Shown: positions 22,594 to 32,095 of the stretch, piece after piece
How the letters are laid out: each line of letters opens with the position of its first letter
How positions within the stretch are numbered: position 1 is the first letter of the stretch
NCBI GenBank assembly: GCA_905221605.1
Contig: CAJNDS010002067.1
Coordinates: 528,895 to 572,394, forward strand
Source of the DNA: Symbiodinium natans
Lineage: Eukaryota > Sar > Dinophyceae > Suessiales > Symbiodiniaceae
Length of the DNA stretch: 43,500 bases
Reading direction: 5' to 3'
Position numbers and translations under genes: made by a program
Notes under the pieces: generated by a model
Seen by the model: the letters and a program-made list of their open reading frames with translations, nothing else
Databases searched by the model: none
What the model was told of the DNA's origin: nothing

Positions 22594-24342
22594 GCGGCAG
22601 TAAACTATATGAACGTGTGCCAGCTGCTGCAGCACATCCAGGCACGCAATGCTGATCCACGTTTTGCGTGCGCCCGTGACGCATCTTCTGCGGTAGCCAG
22701 GAAAAGCAAGAAGCAGTCACGAAGGCCGTTGGCCACAAGCGCTGTTCTGCTCAGTTTTTCATAGTTTTTTTCCCTTCTGTCGCTGTGCAGGCACCGGGCG
22801 ACGCCCTGGTCAAGCACGAGCTGTGCCAGAGCTGGGAATGCGTACTTCGCCTTGCGAAGGACCGTTCGGGCTGTGGACCCTTCCAGGGCCTTGGACCATC
22901 TTCATGGCCCGGTGAGTTGGGACTCTACCCCGAAACTCAGAGCCAACAGGGAGAAACCAGCATAAACGGCTTGTGTCAGAGACCTGCTCTGCTACTTTGT
23001 CAGTACGGATAGTGCACTTGAGGTATCTTGAGAAATGAAGAGCGCATGACAATCGAAACCGCTGCTCCTCGAAACTGTATTCGGCAATGGTTTGCATGAA
23101 CATGGCCCAGCAGCCGTAGGCCGCAAAAGCAATCAGAGTGAAGGGCACCGGAAGTACAAGCCAGACGAGAGCTCCATTATTTACAAGGGACTCTTTGGAC
23201 TTCGTCCGCGAACTCTCCCAGCTTAGCTATCAGTGAGTGAGTTCCACACAGAGGCGTCTGAGTCGAGCCTTCTGAGCCTTCCTGCTTGTATACTGCATGC
23301 GGTGTTGAAATGTTGCCAGTTTGTTGTCATTCGTCCTGATGCTTGACCATGCAGCACTATTGGCAGCATGCTTGTGCATGTGAGCCTGGTTATCACCATG
23401 ATGGTAGAGCGATGTTTATTCCAGTGCGAGCAGGTCATGACTCTTCACGAGATGGATGCTGCTACTTTTGCGTCTGCGTCTGTGCCCTGCGTACCCTGCT
23501 AGAAGCCGTCTGTTCACCGATCCTGTCCATATTCTTGTCTTTAGCACTGGCCGACTAGAGCTCGGCTTTGAACTGGCCATTAGGTTTGCCCAGCTGAGCG
23601 CATAACACAGCAGTTGACTCAACAGCACTGCATGAGAGAAGTTCCACAATCGATATATCCGAACTGCAGTGATTTATGGACATTTGTCGTGTTTTGATGG
23701 CTTGTGGGCATGACCAACTTTAGCCATCAAACACGTAAGGCCTCACATCATCAGCTCCATTGTAAATGCAAGAATGCCAGAATGAAGGCCTTGCAATATG
23801 TCGACGCTCCATGAAGCAGAATGTAGGAGATGCTTGCCCAGGACCGGGAACAACTCCTCAGTCTATTTGGGACCTCAAAAGCAGTTTGCCGCGAAACATT
23901 GCGAATACTCCATCTGTGCATGAAGTCGCTACCGGAGTTGTGCCACGAGCCCGAGCTCAGATCTCTGTGCTTCAGTTCCTTTGCATATGCCTTGTCCTCC
24001 TTCGAACAAGCATGGCAGTCAGTCAAACAACAGCAGGCCTTAAAGCTGAAATAGCCTTGTGGCATGACTTTCGGCTTAGAATTTTGGCTTGGCTCTTGAC
24101 AAATGCGGGATGTCATGTGTCTCACGTGGCTTGGCCGAGTAAGTTACGGGAGCAGAACTTGTGGATTTGACCAGGCACCGCGTCACACTATCCGGTTCAT
24201 CATCCACGCCATGGCCCTTCCCTAAGTTGGCAAAATAAAGCAGTTTGGAATGTTTGGAATGTCAGCTTCGGAAACTGAGGCAAGCTTGTTCCACTTTGCG
24301 CGTGGCGCTGGAGGGTGGGCTGCCGCGCATCACCTGGCACAG
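22594..24342 (+). CDS. unknown multi-exon gene, helical protein
   Basis: Four exons join in phase 0: 22594-22641 (NYMNVCQLLQHIQ), 22791-22859 (LVKHELCQSWECVLRLAK), 23842 to about 24033 (DREQLLSLFGTSKAVCRETL, then LHLCMKSLPELCHEPELR) and 24280-24342 (ASLFHFARGAGGWAAAHHLAQ without its final residues certain). Donors are GCACGC, GACCGT and GCCTTA. The second acceptor has an excellent pyrimidine tract (TTTTTTTCCCTTCTGTCGCTGTGCAG). Intron ends carry direct repeats (AGGCAC; AGGACCG). The product looks like an alpha-helical, Cys- and Leu-rich scaffold; no catalytic motif is seen. Neither start nor stop is established; a continuation at about 24446 (AKVTEVTASRAR) is possible. The family is not recognised. 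Confidence 0.55.
22810..23215 (-). CDS. minus-strand ORF with a membrane-like segment
   Basis: Read on the minus strand from about 23215, the frame gives a charged start (RTKSKESLVNNGALVWL), a hydrophobic stretch of some 25 residues (VLPVPFTLIAFAAYGCWAMF), then EYSFEEQRFRLSCALHF. This looks like a transmembrane exon of an unknown protein. It lies almost entirely within the 982-bp intron proposed for the + strand gene at 22.6-24.3 kb. It is either a nested antisense gene fragment or chance. No start codon is obvious. Confidence 0.33.
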
Positions 24343-24399
24343 GCTGTTTTGTCCCTGGATATAGCTTCCGCGACGGTAGTGCCACATGAAGGTGTTGCT

Positions 24400-25835
24400 C
24401 CATCACCATGACGCCTTTCTGGATGGTGCAGAGCGCAAGCAGGCCAAAGTCACAGAAGTCACAGCAAGTCGGGCAAGGTGTGTAGCACTTTTGAGGTGAT
24501 GCACGTTCTGACGACCACACGGCATGGGCGCTTGTCTGGGTGTTTGGGAACCGAGATGACCAACGCGCTTTCCCAAGCAATGCAATTGTGAAGTGGCCTC
24601 CTTGCCAAAATTGGCGTCAGAATCGCGCACAGCCAGGCGTGTCCTGTGTGCAGAGCCCCCGCAGACTTCCTTGCACCGGCCTGTGACAGCTGCCATGCTG
24701 TGCAGCAGGCTTACTGTGAGGCTTAGTGGCTTAGCGCCGTAGAGAATCTCATTGTAGTGAAGTTGTAGTCGTCGTTAGTGTCCAAGTTTGGCCAAGGTTT
24801 GGAGTCGATTTCCAGAAGCTCACCATTTGTGATGTACGGAAAGCCACGACTTGCTTCGAAGCTGAGAAAGAGAAGTCAACACACGCATGTGATTTTGTAT
24901 GGCATGGTAAGAATACCTGGCTTTGGCATGCTGAACATCTTCGAACGGAGGCACAGTGTGCAAAGCAACTTTCGGACAAGGCCTCCTTTCTGTGACTCCT
25001 GTGACTTATGTGACTTGCCCAGCTGTAGTTACTCAAAATTTCTCTTTCTGCCAGGCGATTCGGTGCCTGTGCAGAATGAACGTAGAAGGCTCTAGATTCA
25101 GGGTCGTTTCTGTCTTCAGTTGGTGACGCAGCTTGAAAGCATTCTCATTGTTGCTTCAGAACGAAAGGCAAGCGGGGCTGACTCAACCAATCAAGTCGCA
25201 AGCTCAAGCCATCAGCTGCACTGTCATAACTAACGCTAGCCTTTTTTGGCGCAGCTGCCTTTGATCCAACATGAACATCAGACACCTGTGGCTGCGGCTT
25301 GTGATGGTTGCCACTACTTGCTACGCACATACACATGTCCAAATCAATGGTGCCAACTTGCCAACCACAGGTCCACTTTGTGTCCAGCATGCGCCGTCGG
25401 GGAGCTCTACAAAATTCATTCTACTGCATCGTTTTAGCTCGCCGCAGCTTGCCGCGTTCCCGCTGCATACTGTATTGCAGCCGCAGGCAAGCACTGGCAG
25501 GAACCCTGCGAATGCACAAGTACGTTGCCAAGAAATGGGCGCTACCGTTCCGGGGTTCTGTGTCTCTGTGATACCTTTACGCAAACCAATGGGCCTGAAA
25601 AGTCTTTGCCGAATAGGCATTGACCCGTTTCCAGTCTTCGTGGCGACTTGTGCAAATGCACCTCCATGCTTTCTGAGTATAGAAAGTTATAAAAAGTCTA
25701 CCCTTCGCCGCGCGACTTCCCTTAGCGCAGCTGCCTTCTGGCGGATTCGGATTCCCGCGCCTTGTCAGCCTGCTCGGCCTGCAGTTGATTTTGGCTTCAG
25801 TATTGGGGGCCTTGGGCGTGTCAGAGACGCTCATC
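24400..25835. other. uncertain region with short open frames
   Basis: No gene can be named. At about 24778-24905 the + frame reads SKFGQGLESISRSSPFVMYG, then KPRLASKLRKRS, plausible as an exon. At 25246-25437 a + frame is Cys-rich with CDGC, TCPNQWC and CPAC, zinc-knuckle-like spacing, overlapped by a different + frame (25271-25975) that starts with a signal-peptide-like run. I cannot decide which, if any, is translated. Confidence 0.3.
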
Positions 25836-28800
25836 ATGCAGGGAGGGTATGGCGGTGGTGGAGGCTACGGCTACGGCTATCAGCGCCCTGCCTCCGATTC
25901 GTGCAGAACCAACCAGGATACGGTTTCGTCCTGGTTCAGCTTTGTTTCTGGAGGACATGCGTCGTACACACATAAAAAATATTGATGAAACACAATCCGG
26001 ACCACGCAAGCAGCCGATCCATGAGGGGTATCATATATACATATATGTATCTGTATATGTGTTTATGTGTATATGTGTATATGTGTATATGTGTATATGT
26101 GTATATGTGTATATGTGTATATGTGTATATGTGTATGTCTATGTATATGTATATAGTCATGTTCGTATATTTGAAGGTATCGAGTCCACGGTTGAACATG
26201 TGCACCAGCGCATCTCAGGCAAGGTTATGGGTATGACCCGAATATGATGTACCAGCAGCAGCAGATGTGGCAACAGCAGCAGGCTTATATGGCCCAGCAG
26301 AGGCATGGCAGCATTCAGTTTGTTGGAGTTGAGAAGAGCCAAAGGCCGCCTTGTCAGCGGAGTCAGTTCAGTCAGTTCTGAGGCAGGGCTATGGAGGCTT
26401 TGGCCAAGGCGGCCAAGGCGGCCAAGGTGGCCAAGGCGGCCAAGGCTTCATGGGCAAAGGACAAGAGCCACAGGGGCAAGGGCAAAGCCCACAAAGCCAA
26501 GGCATGGTTACAGCCACCTGAGTTCAGCTTGGGTCATCTCCTTTCTTGTGCTGTCTTGATCTTTCTTGACATGTGGGAGTGAATGCAGGCGGCTTTGGTA
26601 AATCTGGCGGCAAGAGCAGTGGTGGAGGCAAGAGCAGTGGTGGCAGTGGTGGCAGTGGCGGTTCAGGACTCGGAGGGGCCAGTGAGTCTTGGTCTTGACA
26701 ATGTCACAAGCGAACAGCCATGCAAAGACATATGATTGTTATGCTTTGGAGTTTTGGTGTTGTCTTTACTACTCGGGCTTGGATCCTTGCCTGCCATTTG
26801 CGTGGTGTGTGAGCACGTAAGAGTCGACATGTTGTAGTTGTCGGTAACGGGCTCACATTGTGTACATCTTGCAACATGTGTGGCTTGCTCTGCGAGATAG
26901 TGGTTTCGCAGGCTCCAAACGCGAAGTTTGGGCATGCATTTTGGATCATGTAGGGGCGAGCGTGCTCCGCAAGGGTACGCTGGGACTTGGGCCTTGAAGC
27001 TCGGGCTCGTCATGGGCTTTTGGGCGGGGACCACACCGGCAGAATGAAGTTATGTCATGTGTCTCTGAGGAACGAGGCAAAGGAGGCGGTAAGGCGGCAA
27101 AGAATCAACCCACGGTCCCTCGGCAGCAATGTGGTCATTGCGCTTGACTTGATCTGCGAGTGCGTTGTTTTTGGGCCGGTGTCGTAGATGTCTTTCTTCC
27201 TTCAGGAGATGACGTTTGAGGAGTACAAAGCCGAGCAGAAGAGACAGGCCGCTGAAAAGAAGGAAAAGCTGCTGAAGCAGCAGGCGCTCGGCAGATGACC
27301 CATGTTACATGTTTCACAAGTGTTTTTTTGAGGTGCTATTCTGACAACTAACTTGACTGTGCTCTGAACTGCAATGTTGAGGAGGAGGCGAGGGCTGCTG
27401 CCAAAGCGCGTGCAGAGGCCTTCGAGCGGGGGGATCTGCCGGCCGAGGAGCCCAAGGTCGCGGAGCCTAAGCCACCAGAGCCCAAGGCACCAGAGCCCAA
27501 GGCAGAGCCTAAGGCACCAGAACCCAAAGCGGAACCTAAGCCGGTCGAGAAGCCATCAGAGCCCGAAGATGATTGGGAGGCAGAAGCCGAAAAGGAGGAA
27601 CCCAAGAAGCCGGAGCCAGCAGCGCCAGCGCCGGCAGCACCAGCGCCGGCAGCACCAGCGCCGGCAGCACCGGCCGCACCGAGCAAGACGCCTCCAGCAC
27701 CAGAGCAGACTCAGGAGCCCCCGCCACAGGAGGAGGAGCCAGAAGAGATTGTAGAGTCTGTAGAGGTCAAAGTAGAAGGGAAGGACGGAGATCGGAAGGT
27801 ACCTGATCCTCGTCCCCATCTCAACGTGGTTTTCATCGGCCACGTCGATGCCGGCAAGTCCACGACCTGCGGCAATATCTTGTTCTTGTGCGGTATGGTC
27901 GATGAGCGCACCATCGAGAAGTACAAGCAGGAGGCTGCTAACAAGGCAGGTGAGAGCTGGTTTTTGGCTTTCATTATGGACACAAGCGAGGAGGAGAAGG
28001 TCAAGGGCAAGACTGTCGAGGTCGGCCGGGCTGCCTTCGAGACAACGAACCGCCGTTTCACAATCCTTGATGCTCCGGGGCACAAGTCCTACGTTCCAAA
28101 CATGATCGCTGGAGCGTCGGCAGCTGATGTTGGGGTGCTCCTAGTTTCTGCTAGAAAGGGCGAGTTTGAAACTGGCTTCGAGAAGGGAGGGCAAACTTGC
28201 GAGCATGCCTTGCTGGCAAAAACGCTTGGGGTCGAGAAGCTTGTTATAGCAATCAACAAGATGGATGACCCCACGGTGGAGTGGGATGAAAAGCGGTACA
28301 ACGAAATTGTGAAGAAAATAGGAGCTTTCCTCAAAAAGAGTGGCTACAAGGATGATCAAGTGATTTTTCTGCCCATGTCAGGGCTGATGGGAGACAACAT
28401 CAAGGAAAGGAAGGGCACTCCTGCTTGGTACACAGGGTTGACCCTGCTTGACTCTCTGGATGGCATCTCCGTGGCTGGTCGAAAAGCAGATGGGGCCTTG
28501 CGAGTTCCAATGATGGAGGGCTACAAAGACATGGGCGCAGTCACAGCCATTGGCAAGATAGAGCAGGGCACCGTCAAGCCTGGCATGAAGTGCATCGTGA
28601 TGCCAACCAACAACAAATGCACAGTGAATGCCGTATTCATCAATGATGTAGAGATGCAGTATGCCACGTGTGGTGAGAACGTTACTTTGAAGATGTCGGG
28701 AATTGGTGATGAGGAGCTGAAGAAAGGCTACGTTCTGTGTGCCGACAAGACTCCCATCCCGGTTGTGTCAAAGTTCAAGGCGACCATTCATGTAATTGAG

Positions 28801-29109
28801 CTGGGACCTGACAGACCAGTGATGACCTCCGGGTATGTTGCGGTCATGCATGCGCACACCACGAGTGAAGAATGTGAAATTCTCAAGTTGTACGAGACGA
28901 TGGTCATTCAAACGAAGAAGAAGGAGAAAAATCCGCAGTTTGCAAGGCCTGATTCGGTGGTTGTTTGCAGCATCAAGCTGGCACGACCGACGGCCGTGGA
29001 CACATTCACGTCGTCCCCGCAGCTGGGTCGATTTACTCTTCGAGTAGACGGGCGAACAATCGCAATTGGCAAGATTACTGAGCTGCCGAAGTCTGCAGGA
29101 GATGCCTGA
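25836..29109 (+). CDS. eRF3: eukaryotic release factor eRF3 (SUP35/GSPT1), Q/G/Y-rich N-terminus
   Basis: This GTPase works with eRF1 at stop codons to release the finished protein. Exons: 25836-25882, 26219-26291, 26387-26501, 26589-26677, 27070-27093, 27206-27283, 27382-29109; 718 codons with stop. All six introns read as GC-AG with AG|G acceptors (donors GCGCCC, GCCCAG, GCATGG, GCCAGT, GCGGCA, GCGCTC); the fourth and fifth junctions have alternative sites. Exons 1-4 give a prion-like region (GYGYGYQQGYGYDPN, YQQQQMWQQQQAYM, GFGQGGQGGQGGQGG, then Gly/Ser/Lys). Exon 6 and the start of exon 7 give a charged coiled-coil and a Lys/Glu/Pro-rich linker like Sup35 M. The GTPase core has GHVDAGKS (295-302), DAPGH (372-376) and NKMD (414-417), then the two beta-barrel domains that bind eRF1. 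GKTVEVGR and NKMDDPT are eRF3 rather than eEF1A hallmarks. The usual GQTREHA motif reads GQTCEHA. The ATG at 25836 is the first in-frame one. Length fits the family. Confidence 0.93.
26035..26155. repeat. ATATGTGT microsatellite in eRF3 intron 1
   Basis: About nine copies of TATATGTG with slight variants lie inside the first, 336-bp intron of the eRF3 gene. They read as Tyr/Val/Cys repeats in the overlapping open frames, which are artefacts. Confidence 0.9.
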
Positions 29110-29883
29110 GGTGCATGTGAGACTTGCTGTTTCGGCAGTTGCAAATGACGTGTCTAGTCTTGTTTGAACAATGTACCTGCTACCTTTCAGCAAGAACATG
29201 ATCGCTCTATGCACAGTCACATGGCAGTCACAAGAGAACGATAAACACCGGAGGAAAGGCAACGGGTACGCATGCTCAAGTATGCGTGCTCAAGAAAGCC
29301 CTAGCAAATTTCCAGCGTCGCTGGGCCTGTTGGAAAGATGTTTTACATTCACCGATTCACCGCAATAACATATCCAGCTAGATGGCAGCGTTTCCCTAGT
29401 GCCGTGTGTGCCCCATATGACAGCGCTTATTTGCAAAGCTGCTGCGTGGCCCGCATTTCCGAAATTCTGCAAGTGCAGGGCCCGTGAGCTTCCTGGTGCA
29501 GACCATTAGCCGCCAGACGCCAGTTTTGCATGTGGACAGAAAAGGCATGTCAGCATGCGCCTGTCGAGCGAGTGCAGTGTTTCTATCGAGGCAGCTCAAG
29601 GTTTGATTTGTTGATGGAGTGGAAGCGTGCCCCCTTTGAGATCCCTTGAGTCAAGACCTGGCCACACCTTTAAGTGACCGGAACTGCTGCCGTTCGCCGC
29701 TGTTTCATATCTCAGACAGGTCCAAAGTGCATTAGGACCGACTCACGGTTGTCGCTGAAGAGAGTTAGGACCCAGCCAAAGGACAGAGTAAGTACAATGA
29801 TCGTGAGTATGCGCCTGCGAAGACAGCAAATACAGATTAAGACGAAACGTCTTTCTTTGGCAGAGAACACTGCCTGTCCTGCC
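29110..29883 (+). promoter_or_regulatory. eRF3-kinase intergenic spacer with possible trans-splice acceptor
   Basis: The 774-bp spacer between two same-strand genes shows no TATA box. A pyrimidine-rich acceptor (CGTCTTTCTTTGGCAG, about 29848-29863) precedes the kinase ATG by some 20 nt. It is a good candidate site for addition of the dinoflagellate spliced leader. This is inference from the known dinoflagellate habit of trans-splicing all nuclear mRNAs; the leader itself is not encoded here. Confidence 0.4.
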
Positions 29884-31900
29884 ATGAATCGCTACAAGGC
29901 GCCTCGCCACACATGGTTTTTGCAGACTCTGGTGTTTTATATGGGTTCAAAGCTAAATTCGCAGGCAAGTTGCTTGACCTGGTGTGGGGGACTGGAGCCC
30001 GTTGAAGGTCACCAAAGTTCTCGGCGATGGCACGTACGGATCTGTTCTACGAGCCCAGAACAAGCAGACCGGTGAGGCTTCAGCCGTGTAGGCTGATGCT
30101 GTTATTCATACCATTTCATACCTGCGCTGGCCATGTAGCACTTCTCTGGATCCAGCCTTCCCACTCTTGAAACCTGTTCGCACACTTGAGTTGAGACATG
30201 TTGGGGCCATCCAGCCATCCAGATCTCATGTTGATGATCTGTGAAGTTCGGCACGGAACGCGACCTGCACTGCCAGGTCGTTGCTATCAAGAAGATGAAG
30301 CAAAAGATGCTTGACTGCACTTCATGCTGCAAGTGCTGTGGCCTAGGCAGGCTTACGTTTGGCACCTGTCTTCTTGAAAGCAGGATGTATAGCTGGGACG
30401 AGTGCATGAAGCTCCGTGAAATCCAATCACTTAGGCGGGCTGTCGACATGCCTGTCCGATGGGGATGCTGAATGATGCTGAACTTGTGAGGCAGCTCATT
30501 CATCCCAACATTGTCAAGCTGAAAGAAGTCATCAGAGAAAATGACGAGCTCCACATGGTCTTTGAGATGATGGAGGCGCGGAGTTGCTTGGCTGACGCAT
30601 TGAAACGTCGGGTGCTGGCAGGCGAACCTTTACGAGTTCATGAAGTCCAGGGTGCGGTCCTTGCCCGAATCCAAGATCCGAAACATAATGTTTCAGACCA
30701 TGCAGGCCGGGAGCCAGAGGAACCTCCAGAGTGCACGTGACTGCTCATGATTGGATTGGCAGTGGATTTGCGTCATGTGCTTGGAAGGGCCTGCACTTCG
30801 TACACAAGACCGGGTACTTCCATAGGGACATGAGCCTTGGCTTATTTCACACCCACTTGGCTCACGCCGGATGGCCTCTCAGAGCAAGTGTGCTCAAAGT
30901 CCCAATCCCAGGAAGCCAGAGAACGTTTTGGTATCTGGCGACACCGTGCCTCAGCTTTCTCAAGCCTCAACTTTCTCCTGCCATTCGAGATCTGGGGGTA
31001 TGGACCGGATGTGGAGGTGAAGCTCGCTGATTTCGGGCTTGCGCGACAAATTCGAGCTCGGCCACCATTTACTGACTATGTTTCAACTCGGTGGTACCGA
31101 GCTCCAGAGGCGTGTTCTCTTCATTTTGCGCATGCTCTTTGCTTCGCTGACTGTCCCCAATGCGCAGGTTTTGCTGCGAAGCCGCGTCCTCGAGATTTGC
31201 ATGCTTTTTTAGCGTCTGTTGTATACATGTGTTGTACAGCTGTGCAGCTGAGAGCAGCGCTCAGAAGCTTGGCCCTGGATAAAAAGGCTCGACCTACAAT
31301 TCACCCATTGATATCTGGGCATGTGGTGGTATCATGGCCGAGCTGTACACTCTACGACCTTTGTTCCCGGGTTCTTCCGAATCGGATGAGCTCTACAAGA
31401 ACCTTGCCTGCACAAAATTGCCAACTGCATGTCTGCACGATCTGATGGGCACATGCTTGCAGTTAAGCCCGCGGGTTCTTTGCCTTATGATGTGTGCGTG
31501 AATGACGATGTCAGGATCTGTTCAGTTCTTGGGACGCCAACCACTACAAGCTGGCCTGATGGGTTTAAGCTTGCATCGCAGCTGCTTGGCACCAACGGGT
31601 CCTACCGGTAGAAGGGCTGGGCTGAAACTTTCTGCAACTCAGGATCAGCTATCGATTCCCGCAGTTCGTGCCAACGAAGCTCGAGACCTTGGTGCCCCAA
31701 TCAAATTCTGATGGCATCAACATCATGCAGGCACAGGTCTCAGTATGTGCTGTGCATGTCTGGAGGGCTTCAAGTTAGCGTGGAACCCCAAGGCCATGAT
31801 GAGCTGGGATCCTGCAAAGAGACCTTCGACCGCCCAAGTATTGAAACATCCTTACTTCGAGGTTGCGCTGAGTGAGCCAGACTCTCAGGGTCGAAGGTGA
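29884..31900 (+). CDS. MAK/ICK-type (RCK family) Ser/Thr protein kinase, 14 exons
   Basis: The family regulates cilium/flagellum length and transport. Exons: 29884-29898, 30008-30076, 30277-30305, 30384-30434, 30491-30575, 30622-30705, 30788-30831, 30912-30945, 31017-31109, 31168-31183, 31287-31398, 31515-31580, 31643-31730, 31793-31900. All phases agree, giving 297 residues plus stop. The start MNRYK and Gly-loop LGDGTYGSV (residues 10-18), VAIK Lys33, alpha-[12 protein letters not shown] (Glu50), HRD Asp125 with KPEN, DFG (142-144), the TDY activation motif (156-158), STRWYRAPE (160-168), [20 protein letters not shown] and the final [13 protein letters not shown] are all present. The TDY and YSWDEC motifs point to MAK/ICK/MOK rather than CDKs or ERKs. 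Donors are GC (9), GA (3) and GT (1); acceptors are all AG|G. One exon is only 16 nt. The protein stops just after the kinase domain, unlike animal MAK/ICK with long tails. The region 31860-32095 is open in several frames and may add a tail exon, so the C-terminus is the weak point. Confidence 0.9.
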
Positions 31901-31934
31901 AATAAGCAAACGCCAAAGTCTGAATCCTGCTGAG

Positions 31935-32095
31935 GAAGAGGAAGACCCTCCAAAGAAGTCAGAGCGAACGAGCGCTTGTTAAGCATAGACCGGCCAAAAC
32001 ACAGCGGCAGCACCAGCATCCACCAGCAAAACGTTCAAAAGACAAAAAACAAGAACGTGTGGATGGAACGGCAGCAAAACCAGGTCAGCCATGCT
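31935..32095 (+). other. possible C-terminal tail exon of the kinase
   Basis: An acceptor CTGCTGAG|GAAGAGGAAG at 31934/31935 is followed by three open frames. One is acidic then basic and short (EEEEDPPKKSERTSAC then stop). One is very basic (LVKHRPAKTQRQHQHPPAKR, then SKDKKQERVDG) and one is neutral. Each can be joined to the kinase by a different legal donor between 31862 and 31897. Animal MAK/ICK kinases have long basic tails, but which join is used here cannot be told from sequence alone. Confidence 0.35.

Noticed and set aside
26035-26160. Possible CRISPR-like or regularly spaced repeat array
   Set aside because: The units are contiguous 8-mers without spacers; it is a simple microsatellite in a eukaryotic intron.
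25982-26247. Tyr/Val/Cys- or Ile/Tyr/Thr-repeat ORFs
   Set aside because: They come from the ATATGTGT microsatellite inside eRF3 intron 1.
26391-26582. Ala/Lys-rich ORF (AKAAKAAKV)
   Set aside because: It is the same DNA as eRF3 exon 3 in another frame; the GQGGQGGQ frame joins in phase with neighbouring exons and fits the protein.
27348-28085. Minus-strand ORFs of 112-175 codons over the eRF3 Pro/Glu/Ala linker
   Set aside because: They are shadows of the biased codon pattern in the long eRF3 exon, which has clear family homology on the + strand.
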